13,349 nucleotides of DNA. Origin: DATBDM01 sp036269915 (GTDB lineage: Bacteria > Actinomycetota > Thermoleophilia > Solirubrobacterales > Solirubrobacteraceae). The position numbers and the translations under genes were made by a program. The stretch lies in NCBI GenBank assembly GCA_036269915.1, contig DATBDM010000110.1, forward strand, positions 1 through 13,349, in the 5' to 3' direction. Under the pieces are notes generated by a model. It saw only the letters and a program-made list of their open reading frames with translations, made no database searches and was not told where the DNA came from. Shown piece by piece: positions 6,175 to 13,156 of this stretch (position 1 is the stretch's first letter; each line of letters opens with the position of its first letter).

Positions 6175-6973
6175 TATACAGCTCGGGCCGCCGGTCGCCG
6201 AAGGCGTCGGCGTGCGCGGTCAGCCGCTTGTCGAGCGCCGGCGCGAGGTCCAGGTCGGCGAGCAGCAGGCCGGTCTCGCGCGTCTCGGCGGCGACCCACC
6301 CGTCGACGCCGATGATCGTCGCCCCACCCGTCCACTCGAGCCCGCGTTCGGTGCCGAGGCGGTCCGCGCAGGCGACCGCCATGCGGTTCACGCGCGCCGC
6401 CGCCATGGCGACGACCGCCTCCGGCGGGCGCTCGCCGTCGGGACGCGGGACAAGCGGCCAGTTCGTCGGCACGGCGAGCAGCTGCGCGCCCGCGAGCGCG
6501 ACCGCGCGGGTCAGCTCGGGGAACTCGAGGTCGTAGCAGATGACCACCCCGATCCGGCCGGCGCGCGTCTCGACGACCGGCGGCGCCTCGGTGCCCCGCG
6601 CGAACAGCAGCTTCTCGCCGTCCCACAGGTGCAGCTTGCGGTAGACGGCGCGTAGCCCACCCGCGTCGAGCAGCGCCGCGCTGTTGTAGATCTCGCCGTC
6701 GTCGCCGCGCTCGCAGAAGCCGGCGACGATCACGACGTCGGCCCGCGCGGCCTCATCCGCCCACTCGCGGAGGATGTCGTGGTCGCGACCGATCGCGGCG
6801 GCGGCGACCTCCTCACGCGAGGAGAACAGGTAGCCGGACGTGATCAGCTCGGGCAGTACTACGACGTCGGCGCCCGCGTCGATCGCCTCGCGGATCGCGG
6901 CCAGCGCGAGGGCGCGGTTGGCCTCCACGTCGCCGAGAGTGGGCGCCAGCTGCTGGACCGCGACGCGCGTCAT
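6158..6973 (-). CDS. Carbon-nitrogen hydrolase (nitrilase superfamily amidohydrolase)
   Basis: A 271-aa cytosolic enzyme of the nitrilase superfamily, amidase-type branch. The Glu-Lys-Cys triad is visible: Glu42 (VLPELITSG), Lys113 (YRKLHLWDGE) and Cys146 (VVICYDLEFPE). These enzymes cleave linear amides, ureido groups or omega-amides to acid plus ammonia through a thioester on the Cys. The ATG at 6971-6973 overlaps the permease stop as ATGA, so the two are co-translated. That pairing suggests the permease imports an amino acid or amine derivative whose amide is hydrolysed here. Candidate activities include omega-amidase, 5-aminopentanamidase-like or N-carbamoyl-amine hydrolase; sequence alone does not decide. 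A larger reading frame runs upstream of the ATG but is only the out-of-frame shadow of the permease gene. Confidence 0.9.
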   Translation of the reverse strand: MTRVAVQQLAPTLGDVEANRALALAAIREAIDAGADVVVLPELITSGYLFSSREEVAAAAIGRDHDILREWADEAARADVVIVAGFCERGDDGEIYNSAALLDAGGLRAVYRKLHLWDGEKLLFARGTEAPPVVETRAGRIGVVICYDLEFPELTRAVALAGAQLLAVPTNWPLVPRPDGERPPEAVVAMAAARVNRMAVACADRLGTERGLEWTGGATIIGVDGWVAAETRETGLLLADLDLAPALDKRLTAHADAFGDRRPELYTQLVS

Positions 6974-8394
6974 GCCGAGGATGTTGCCAGCCCGGCGCGC
7001 ACCCGTCCCGCCAGCCCGGGGGCGAACGCCACGATCGCCGTGCCGATGACGAGCCAGATCAGCACGAGCCAGCCGAAGTACGAGTACGGCGACTCGACGT
7101 GGACGACGTTCTTGTAGATCGTGTAGACCACGAATGCGCCGCCCAGCGTCGGGATGATCACCTGCCACGCCGGCGCCTTCGCGGGGCCGTCGAAGAACAG
7201 GAAGCGGATCGCTCCGGCGGTGGCGAGGACGTAGGCGACGAGCAGCGAGATCGTGCCGAGCGTCAGCGCGTAGAACGTCGCGTCGAGCACCGAGGAGCCG
7301 GCGATGCGCTGGCCGACGAGCCCGAGCCCGATCACGACGAGCACGACGATCAGCGCCCGCGAGGGCTGGCCGTGGCGCGAGAGGCGCGAGAGCCCGCCCG
7401 TGTTGCCGGTGGCGTCGCGGTTGAGCGCGTAGAGGATGCGCGCGGCGCCGCTGGCCGTGCCGAGCGAGATCGCCAGCAGGCTGATCGTCGCCATCAGCGT
7501 CAGCACGTCGGCGTAGGCCGAGCCGATGTAGGCCCGGCCGAGGTCGCCGAACGGCGAGCCGCCGATGTAGGCCTGCACGCCGGCCGCGTCGGTGCCGTAG
7601 CCGAGCGACTGCGCGGCCGCCGTCAGCAGGTAGAAGGCGCCGACGACGATCACCGCGACGCGGATCGCGCGCGGGATCTCCGTCTTCGGGCTCGAGGTCT
7701 CCTCGCCGAGCGCGGCCGCGCCCTCGAAGCCGGCGAAGGCGAGGAAGCCGTAGACCGCTGCCGAGGCGATCGTGCCGATCCCGCCGCCAGGCGGCAGCTG
7801 CAGGAAGTGGGCGTTGAACGTCTGCCCCCGCGGCCCGTGGCTGAAGATCAGCGTCGCGAAGATCACGAGGCTGAGGATCGTCACGAGCACCGCGCCGAGG
7901 ATCTCGGAGGCGAGCAGCGACCGCGTGATCAGGCGGATCTCGTTGAAGGCGAGCGCACACACCCCGGCCAGGCCGATCAGCGCGATCCACACCCACTCGC
8001 TCGTGTGCAGGATCCCGACGTCGCCGAGGAACTGCCCGCCGAAGAGACCGATCTCGATCGTCGAGCCGCAGCCGATCGCCGTGTAGGCGCCGAGCAACGC
8101 CCAGCCGGCGAGGAAGCCGAAGCGAGGACCGAGCGTGACGCCGACCAGGGCGTAGACCGAGCCGGTGTGCGAGATGTGCTGAGAGAGGCGGACGAACGCG
8201 TAGGCGACCAGGGCGACGCCGACGACCGCGAAGATGAACGAGAGCGTGACGCCGCGCCCGATGATCCCGGCGGCGCCGGTCCCGAGCAGCGCGATCGCCC
8301 CGACGGGGCCGATCAGACCGACCGAGAACGCCGCCGCGTCGACGACCTTGAGCTCCTGGTGCATGCCCTGCGAGGGCGGCGTGGTGACGGCCAT
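6970..8394 (-). CDS. APC-superfamily amino acid permease
   Basis: A 474-aa inner-membrane transporter with about twelve hydrophobic segments. It shows APC hallmarks: the first helix SVGLIGPVGAIALLGTGAAG with unwound Gly-rich part, HTGSVYALVGVTLGPRFG after the second, and the conserved loop from Phe223 to Ile244 (FEGAAALGEET...PRAI). APC proteins import amino acids or polyamines by proton symport or exchange. The ATG at 8394 lacks a clear Shine-Dalgarno; Met11 is a possible alternative. It is the first gene of a two-gene operon with the amidohydrolase and is divergent from exonuclease III across about 100 bases. The substrate is not readable, but a nitrogen compound fits its partner. Confidence 0.92.
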   Translation of the reverse strand: MAVTTPPSQGMHQELKVVDAAAFSVGLIGPVGAIALLGTGAAGIIGRGVTLSFIFAVVGVALVAYAFVRLSQHISHTGSVYALVGVTLGPRFGFLAGWALLGAYTAIGCGSTIEIGLFGGQFLGDVGILHTSEWVWIALIGLAGVCALAFNEIRLITRSLLASEILGAVLVTILSLVIFATLIFSHGPRGQTFNAHFLQLPPGGGIGTIASAAVYGFLAFAGFEGAAALGEETSSPKTEIPRAIRVAVIVVGAFYLLTAAAQSLGYGTDAAGVQAYIGGSPFGDLGRAYIGSAYADVLTLMATISLLAISLGTASGAARILYALNRDATGNTGGLSRLSRHGQPSRALIVVLVVIGLGLVGQRIAGSSVLDATFYALTLGTISLLVAYVLATAGAIRFLFFDGPAKAPAWQVIIPTLGGAFVVYTIYKNVVHVESPYSYFGWLVLIWLVIGTAIVAFAPGLAGRVRAGLATSSA

Positions 8395-8431
8395 GGCCGG
8401 ACGCTAGCCCTGGTTGCGAATCTTCGCCAGA

Positions 8432-8457
8432 CCTTGATCTCCTTGGTCACGTCAAGG
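8432..8457. promoter_or_regulatory. Inverted repeat in the permease-xthA divergent gap
   Basis: CCTTGA (8432-8437) and TCAAGG (8452-8457) are 14 bases apart, with a further CCTTGG between them. The minus strand also reads TTGACG (complement of 8450-8455), like a -35 box for the permease, but no matching -10 was found at 17 bases. A regulatory site is possible; evidence is weak. Confidence 0.28.
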
Positions 8458-8497
8458 CGCTGCTTTGAGCGTGCGGGGCTCGTTACCGTGGAGTCCC

Positions 8498-9364
8498 GTG
8501 CGGATCGCCACCTGGAACGTCAACTCGGTCAAGCAGCGCGTGCCGCGGCTGCTGCCGTGGCTGGACGAGCGCGAGCCGGACGTCGTCTGCCTGCAGGAGA
8601 CCAAGCTCGCCGACGACAAGTTCACCGAGCTGCTCGGCGCGGAGCTGTCGCAGCGCGGCTACGAGGTCGCCCTCCACGGCGAGGCGGCGTGGAACGGAGT
8701 CGCGATCCTGTCGCGCGCCGGCCTCGAGGACGTGGTCCCCGGCATCCCGGGCGGCCCTGGCTTCCCGCATCAGGAGGCGCGCGCCGTCTCCGCCACGTGC
8801 GGCGGCATCCGCTTCACCTCGGTCTACGTGCCCAACGGCCGCTCGCCCGGCTCTGAGCACTACGCGTACAAGCTCGCCTGGCTCGGCGCGCTGCGCGAGA
8901 TGATCGCGGCGGGGCCCGCCGAGGCCGTCGTGCTCGGCGACATGAACATCGCGCCGACCGACGAGGACGTCTTCGACCCGGAGGCCTACGAGGGCCACAC
9001 GCATGTCACGCCGCCCGAGCGCGAGGCGCTCGCGGCGCTGGAGGCCGTCGGGCTGCACGACGTCGTCCGAGACCGGTGGCCGGACCAGCGCGTGTTCAGC
9101 TACTGGGACTACCGCGCCGGCATGTTCCACCAGGACCTCGGGATGCGGATCGACCTGGTGCTGGCCGGCGCGCCGGTCGCCGAGCGCGTGAAGGCGGCGT
9201 GGATCGACCGCCAGGCGCGCAAGGGCAAGGGGCCGAGCGACCACGCGCCGGTGATCGTCGACCTCGACGAGGCGCCCGACGGGGACATCGGCCCGGTCGT
9301 GCCGCCGCCGTCGGCGCCCGTCACCCGGCGGGGCGCGAAGAAGCTCCCGCAGTCGCCGGACTAG
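8498..9364 (+). CDS. xthA: Exodeoxyribonuclease III
   Basis: A 288-aa enzyme of the EEP (exonuclease-endonuclease-phosphatase) fold, an AP endonuclease and 3'-5' exonuclease in base-excision repair. Motifs in order: Asn7 (IATWNVNS), Glu34 (LQETK), SVYVPNG, Asp148/Asn150 (LGDMNIAP), IDLVLA, and Asp248-His249 (PSDHAPV), all at E. coli-like spacing. The GTG at 8498 gives the standard N-terminus RIATWNVN with GGAG at 8490-8493; in-frame TTG 8465 and GTG 8471 would add 9 to 11 unconserved residues. About 30 C-terminal residues beyond the fold (Pro-rich, then basic RRGAKK) look like a flexible tail not needed for catalysis. It converges on the LigD-type polymerase gene, with which it shares the stop-codon palindrome CTAG. 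Confidence 0.93.
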   Translation: MRIATWNVNSVKQRVPRLLPWLDEREPDVVCLQETKLADDKFTELLGAELSQRGYEVALHGEAAWNGVAILSRAGLEDVVPGIPGGPGFPHQEARAVSATCGGIRFTSVYVPNGRSPGSEHYAYKLAWLGALREMIAAGPAEAVVLGDMNIAPTDEDVFDPEAYEGHTHVTPPEREALAALEAVGLHDVVRDRWPDQRVFSYWDYRAGMFHQDLGMRIDLVLAGAPVAERVKAAWIDRQARKGKGPSDHAPVIVDLDEAPDGDIGPVVPPPSAPVTRRGAKKLPQSPD

Positions 9365-9373
9365 TCGTCCGGC
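9355..9373. terminator. Hairpin across the shared stop codons of xthA and the LigD-type gene
   Basis: GCCGGAC (9355-9361) pairs perfectly with GTCCGGC (9367-9373) around a 5-nt loop TAGTC. The palindrome CTAG (9361-9364) in its centre supplies TAG stops on both strands. It could end both convergent transcripts, though the stem is short and there is no U-tract. Confidence 0.5.
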
Positions 9374-10428
9374 TCGTGCGGCCTGTCGCGGTCGCGCGAG
9401 GGCTGGACGCGCTTGGGCTCGCCCGGCATCTTCGGGTAGTCCGGCGGATAGGGCATGTCGCCCTGCCCCTCGTTCTCGTAGAGGTCGAGGAGCGGCTGCA
9501 GCGAGTGCGCGGTGTCGTCGATGCCGGCGTGCAGGTCGCCGACCGCGGCGAAGCGCGCGGGCATGGTGGCGACCGTGAAGTCCTCGGGCGCGACGTCGGC
9601 CAGCTCGTCCCAATGCAGCGGCGCGGAGACGGGCGCGCCCGGCTTGGGCCGGATGCTGTAGGCCGAGGCGATCGTGCGGTCGCGCGCGTTCTGGTTGTAG
9701 TCGACGAAGATGCACTCACCGCGCTCCTCCTTCCACCACTTCGTCGTCACCTGCCCCGGCAGGCGGCGCTCGAGCTCGCGCCCGAAGGCGATCGCGGCGT
9801 GACGGACGTCGGTGAACGTCCAGCGCGGCTCGATGCGGACGTAGATGTGGATCCCGCGGCCCCCGGAGGTCTTGGGGTAGCCGGTGTAGCCGAGGTCGCC
9901 GAGCAGCGTGCGCGCCTCGGCCGCGACGCGCACCGCGTCGTCGAAGTCGGTGCCCGGCTGCGGGTCGAGGTCGATGCGCAGCTCGTCCGGATGGTCGACG
10001 TCCGCGGCGCGCACCGGCCACGGGTGGAAGGTGATCGTCCCCATCTGCGCCGCCCAGCCGACGACCGCGATCTCCGTCGGGCAGATCTCGTCCGCGTGAC
10101 GGCCGGAGGGGAACTGGATCCGCGCCGTCTCGACGTACCCGGGCGCGCCGCGCGGGATGCGCTTCTGGAAGAACGCGTCCCCTCCCCCGCGCTCGCGCGT
10201 GGAGAGCCGGATGCCCGGATGCACGCCCTTCGGCCAGCGCTCGAGGGTCGTCGGGCGCTGCCTGAGCGCACGTAGGATCCCGTCGTCGACGCTCAGGTAG
10301 TAGTTGACGACGTCGAGCTTCGTTACCGGCCCGGTCCGCTCGGTCTCCGGGAAGATCAGGCGGTCGGGACTGGAGACGCGCAGCTCGCGCCCACCGGCGT
10401 CGACGGTCGTGGCCTCGGAGGTCGCCAT
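9361..10428 (-). CDS. Stand-alone LigD-type polymerase domain protein (AEP primase fold)
   Basis: A 355-aa protein matching the polymerase domain (PolDom) of bacterial LigD, without ligase or phosphoesterase domains. Seen in order: the N-terminal strand ELRVSSPDRLIFPE, catalytic Asp153/Asp155 (RIDLDPQPG), KTSGGRGIHIYV (186-197, nucleotide-binding), the third acidic residue Asp243 (FVDYNQNARDRT), and AYSIRPKPGAPVSAPLHW (256-273). PolDom proteins fill gaps and add ribo- or deoxynucleotides at breaks in non-homologous end joining and gap repair. The acidic triad looks complete, so it should be active. No Ku or ATP-dependent ligase gene is in the window. It is the last gene of a likely marR-PPOX-polymerase operon, 24 bases after the PPOX stop. 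A GGAGG sits only one base from the ATG, which is unusually close. Confidence 0.9.
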   Translation of the reverse strand: MATSEATTVDAGGRELRVSSPDRLIFPETERTGPVTKLDVVNYYLSVDDGILRALRQRPTTLERWPKGVHPGIRLSTRERGGGDAFFQKRIPRGAPGYVETARIQFPSGRHADEICPTEIAVVGWAAQMGTITFHPWPVRAADVDHPDELRIDLDPQPGTDFDDAVRVAAEARTLLGDLGYTGYPKTSGGRGIHIYVRIEPRWTFTDVRHAAIAFGRELERRLPGQVTTKWWKEERGECIFVDYNQNARDRTIASAYSIRPKPGAPVSAPLHWDELADVAPEDFTVATMPARFAAVGDLHAGIDDTAHSLQPLLDLYENEGQGDMPYPPDYPKMPGEPKRVQPSRDRDRPHEPDD

Positions 10429-10452
10429 GCCTCCGCGGAGCCTACCGGCGGG

Positions 10453-10863
10453 TCAGTGCCACGGACGACCGCCGCTCCAGGCGTGCCAGCTCTCGACCTC
10501 GATCCAGGCGCTGACCCGGCCGCGGTCGCGCCGCGCGTACGGCTTGCCCGTGTAGTGCGTCGAGAGCCGGTCGATGTCGGCGAAGTCCTCGTCGTCGCGC
10601 AGCGTCGTCACGCGCCCGTGCAGCGAGATGTGCCGGTACCACTCGTGACCGTCGAGGACGGTCAGCGACACGGCGGGGTTCTCGCGCAGGTACGCGAGCC
10701 GGCGGCGGCCCTCGTCCATGTTCACGAGCACACGGCCGTCCTCCCAGACGTACCAGGTCGCGACGGTGTTCGGCCGGTCGTCGGGCTGGACGGTGCCGAT
10801 GACGGCCGGGTTGGGCTTGGCGAGCACCTCTTGCAGATGCGGCGGGAGCGGTGGCTTGGGCAT
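10453..10863 (-). CDS. PPOX-class oxidoreductase (F420- or flavin-binding split barrel)
   Basis: A 136-aa protein of the pyridoxamine 5'-phosphate oxidase-like split beta-barrel family, of the length usual for actinobacterial Rv1155-type F420-dependent members. Typical segments are AVIGTVQPDDRPNTVATWYVW (in part), RVLVNMDEGRRRLAYLRENPAVSLTVLD (in part; Arg/Lys-rich cofactor phosphate-binding loop) and the terminal strand RVSAWIEVESWHAW. Such proteins bind F420, FMN or haem and often reduce or sequester small molecules. Its ATG is ten bases after the marR stop and has no Shine-Dalgarno, so translation probably depends on marR. Cofactor and substrate are inferred from the family, not from a decisive residue. 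Confidence 0.85.
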   Translation of the reverse strand: MPKPPLPPHLQEVLAKPNPAVIGTVQPDDRPNTVATWYVWEDGRVLVNMDEGRRRLAYLRENPAVSLTVLDGHEWYRHISLHGRVTTLRDDEDFADIDRLSTHYTGKPYARRDRGRVSAWIEVESWHAWSGGRPWH

Positions 10864-10873
10864 GTTGAGAGGG

Positions 10874-11302
10874 CTACCCGTCCGCGATGCGCTCGAGCAG
10901 CGCGACCGCCTCGCGCAGCAGCTCGCGCTCGTGCGCGTCGAAGTCGCGCTCGAGCGTCTCGCTCAGCCAACCCTCGCGATGGGCGCGGCTCGTGTGCAGG
11001 GTGTGCAGACCCGCATCGGTGAGCTCGACGAGCGCGCGGCGGCCGTCGTCGGGATCGGCGCGGCGTGTCACGAGCCCGGCGCACTCGAGCTCGCGCACGG
11101 TCTGCGCCATCGACTGCGGTCGCATGCGCTCGGCAGCCGCGAGCTCGCTCACGCTCGCCGGACCGTGCCGGTCGATCCGGCCGAGCACGGTGAGCTGCGG
11201 CATCGCCGGACCGGGCTCGGCGCGCAGGCGGCGGATGACGCGCCCGATCGCGACGCGCAGCTCGTGCGCGAGATCCGCGGTGCCGACCGTCTCGCTGCTC
11301 AT
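10874..11302 (-). CDS. MarR-family transcriptional regulator
   Basis: A 142-aa winged-helix regulator of normal MarR length. The DNA-binding part spans about residues 50-100: SVSELAAAERMRPQSMAQTV (recognition helix) and the wing DPDDGRRALVELTDAG. N- and C-terminal helices form the dimer. It is divergent from the DHA2 exporter across 47 bp that hold two palindromic repeats, the classic layout of a local repressor of an efflux pump released by a ligand. It also heads a likely operon with the PPOX enzyme and the LigD-type polymerase, so those may respond to the same compound. No Cys is placed to suggest a redox-sensing OhrR type. Confidence 0.92.
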   Translation of the reverse strand: MSSETVGTADLAHELRVAIGRVIRRLRAEPGPAMPQLTVLGRIDRHGPASVSELAAAERMRPQSMAQTVRELECAGLVTRRADPDDGRRALVELTDAGLHTLHTSRAHREGWLSETLERDFDAHERELLREAVALLERIADG

Positions 11303-11323
11303 GGCGCATCAGCATAGATGTAG

Positions 11324-11349
11324 ACAGGTAACCTGCACAGGTAGCCTGT
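11324..11349. promoter_or_regulatory. Tandem 13-bp palindromic operator for MarR
   Basis: ACAGGTAACCTGC (11324-11336) is followed directly by ACAGGTAGCCTGT (11337-11349). Each copy is a palindrome (CAGGT-A-ACCTG; ACAGG-TAG-CCTGT), and the two differ at two positions. The second ends at the base before the exporter ATG (11350). The copies start 13 bases apart, rather more than one helical turn. The location between marR and its divergent exporter makes a MarR operator very likely. Confidence 0.75.
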
Positions 11350-13089
11350 ATGCCTATGCCCGAGCACACGGACCGGTACAAGTGGGTCGCGCTGTCCAAC
11401 GCGACCCTTGCCGTGCTGCTCGCGACGCTCGACGGCTCGATCACGATCATCGCGATGCCCGACATCTTCCGGGGCATCCACCTCGACCCGCTGATCCCGT
11501 CGAACTCCTTCTACCTGCTGTGGATGATCCTCGGCTACCTGGTCGTCACGTCGGTGCTCATCGTCAGCCTCGGCCGGCTCGGCGACATGGTCGGCCGCGT
11601 GCGGATCTACAACCTCGGCTTCGTCATCTACACGGTCGCGTCGCTGCTGCTCGCCGTCGACTGGCTCGACGGCCGCGGCGGTGCGATGTACCTGATCGTG
11701 TTCCGGCTCGTCCAGGGCGTCGGCGGCGCGTGCCTCCTGGCCAACTCCGCGGCGATCATCACCGACGCGTTCCCCGCCCACCAGCGCGGGATGGCGCTCG
11801 GGATCAACAACATCGTCGGCGTCAGCGGGACGTTCGTCGGCCTCGTCCTCGGCGGCATCCTCGCCCCCATCCACTGGCGGCTGGTCTTCCTGATCTCGGT
11901 GCCCGTCGGGCTCTTCGGGACGATCTGGGCCTATCGGCGCCTGCGTGAGCTGAGCTCGCCGCGACGGGCGCCGATCGACTGGCCCGGCAACCTCAGCTTC
12001 GCCGTCGGGCTGATCCTGCTCATGACCGCCGTCACCTACGGCATCCGGCCCGCGGGTGGCCACGCGGTCGGCTGGGGGAGCGCCCGCGTGCTGACCCTGG
12101 CGGGCGCTTCGCTCGCGTCGCTCGTCGCCTTCGTGGTGATCGAGCATCGCTCGGCCGAGCCGATGTTCCGGCTCTCGCTGTTCCGCATCCGCGCGTTCAC
12201 GTTCGGGACGCTCTCGACCTTCCTCTCGTCGGTCGCGCGCGGCGGGCTGATGTTCATGCTGATCATCTGGCTGCAGGGCGTCTGGCTGCCCGAGCACGGC
12301 TTCTCGTTCACCGAGACGCCGCTCTACGCCGGCATCTACATGCTGCCGCTGACGATCGGCCTGCTTCTCGCCGGGCCGACCTCCGGCTACCTGTCGGACC
12401 GCTTCGGCGCCCGCTGGTTCGCGACCGGGGGGATGGTGCTGACCGCCGTCGGCTTCGGGCTGCTGATGCTGCTGCCGACCGACTTCTCCTACCGGGAGTT
12501 CGCGGCCGTCCTCGCGCTGATCGGCATCTCGATGGGCTTGTTCGCCTCGCCGAATCGCGCGGCCGTGATGAACAGCCTCCCGGCCAGGGCGCGCGGCGCC
12601 GGCGGTGCGATGAACCAGACCTTCCAGAACTCCGCGCAGGTGCTCTCGATCGGCGTCTTCTTCACGCTGATCGTGATCGGGCTCGCGGCGTCGCTGCCCT
12701 CGACCATGAGCGCCGGGCTGGAGGCCCACGGCGTCGCCGCGGCGACCGCCCGGCAGGCGTCGCAGCTGCCGCCGATCTCGATCCTCTTCGCGGCGTTCCT
12801 CGGCTACAACCCGATCGAGCACCTGCTCGGCCCGCATGCCCTCGCCGGCCTCACCGCGCACCAGCACGCGGTGGTCACCGGCAACACGTTCTTCCCCACG
12901 CTGATCTCCGGCCCGTTCCGCGACGGCCTGCACGTGGCCTTCACGTTCGCGATCATCGCGTGCCTGATCGCGGCGGCGGCGTCGCTGATGCGCGGCGGAC
13001 GGCCTGCCGGCCCCGAGCCGGAAGCGCTTCGCGTCGAGGTCCGCCGTCCGCGGGCGGGCGCGCCGCAGGCGGCCGAGGCGCGTCGCTGA
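11350..13089 (+). CDS. DHA2-family MFS exporter (14-TM, EmrB/QacA type)
   Basis: A 579-aa membrane protein long enough for fourteen helices, as in proton-driven drug exporters. Seen: motif D1-like LDGSITIIAMPDI (27-39), motif A GRLGDMVGRVR (75-85), motif B RLVQGVGGA (119-127), the antiporter motif C region GTFVGLVLGG (160-169), and a second motif A-like GYLSDRFGARW. Motif C lacks its usual Pro (GPxxGG reads GLVLGG). A long stretch between about residues 470 and 520 is probably an extracytoplasmic loop before the last helix, and a 35-residue basic/Pro-Ala tail is cytoplasmic. ATG 11350 and ATG 11356 are both possible starts; there is almost no leader, with only AGG inside the operator as a Shine-Dalgarno. 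It is probably repressed by the divergent MarR. The substrate is unknown. Confidence 0.92.
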   Translation: MPMPEHTDRYKWVALSNATLAVLLATLDGSITIIAMPDIFRGIHLDPLIPSNSFYLLWMILGYLVVTSVLIVSLGRLGDMVGRVRIYNLGFVIYTVASLLLAVDWLDGRGGAMYLIVFRLVQGVGGACLLANSAAIITDAFPAHQRGMALGINNIVGVSGTFVGLVLGGILAPIHWRLVFLISVPVGLFGTIWAYRRLRELSSPRRAPIDWPGNLSFAVGLILLMTAVTYGIRPAGGHAVGWGSARVLTLAGASLASLVAFVVIEHRSAEPMFRLSLFRIRAFTFGTLSTFLSSVARGGLMFMLIIWLQGVWLPEHGFSFTETPLYAGIYMLPLTIGLLLAGPTSGYLSDRFGARWFATGGMVLTAVGFGLLMLLPTDFSYREFAAVLALIGISMGLFASPNRAAVMNSLPARARGAGGAMNQTFQNSAQVLSIGVFFTLIVIGLAASLPSTMSAGLEAHGVAAATARQASQLPPISILFAAFLGYNPIEHLLGPHALAGLTAHQHAVVTGNTFFPTLISGPFRDGLHVAFTFAIIACLIAAAASLMRGGRPAGPEPEALRVEVRRPRAGAPQAAEARR

Positions 13090-13093
13090 CGGC

Positions 13094-13120
13094 GGTCACA
13101 TCCGCTCGTCGCCGGCGGTC
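13094..13120 (+). promoter_or_regulatory. ECF-sigma-like promoter for the VOC gene
   Basis: GGTCACA (13094-13100), sixteen bases, then GGTC (13117-13120) resembles the TGTCACA-N16-CGTC pattern described for ECF41-type sigma factors, one mismatch per box. Both boxes lie in the direct repeat GGCGGTCA (13091 and 13114). The second box also begins a dyad GGTCAT-N7-ATGACC (13117-13135). No ECF sigma gene is in view. Confidence 0.35.
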
Positions 13121-13144
13121 ATACCGGTGATGACCACCAACGCC

Positions 13145-13149
13145 GGAGG
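13145..13149 (+). promoter_or_regulatory. Ribosome binding site GGAGG of the VOC gene
   Basis: GGAGG lies seven bases before ATG 13157, supporting that start over the in-frame GTG 13127 and ATG 13130. Confidence 0.7.
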
Positions 13150-13156
13150 CACAACG

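Noticed and set aside
6974..7996. N-terminal extension of the amidohydrolase frame into the permease gene
   Set aside because: The extension is an Arg-rich shadow of the permease; ATG 6973 gives the normal nitrilase-family start and an ATGA overlap.
8465..8497. Longer exonuclease III starting at TTG 8465 or GTG 8471
   Set aside because: The added residues are not part of the conserved fold; GTG 8498 puts Asn7 and Glu34 at exactly the E. coli positions and has GGAG upstream.
7099..8856. Open frame of about 585 codons antisense to the permease and running into xthA
   Set aside because: Composition is dominated by Arg, Asp, Glu and Ala as expected from reading a membrane protein gene in reverse; it crosses two well-supported genes.
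11299..12933. Open frame of about 544 codons antisense to the DHA2 exporter
   Set aside because: Low-complexity Arg/Asp/Glu/Gln-rich translation typical of the reverse strand of a hydrophobic gene; no domain.
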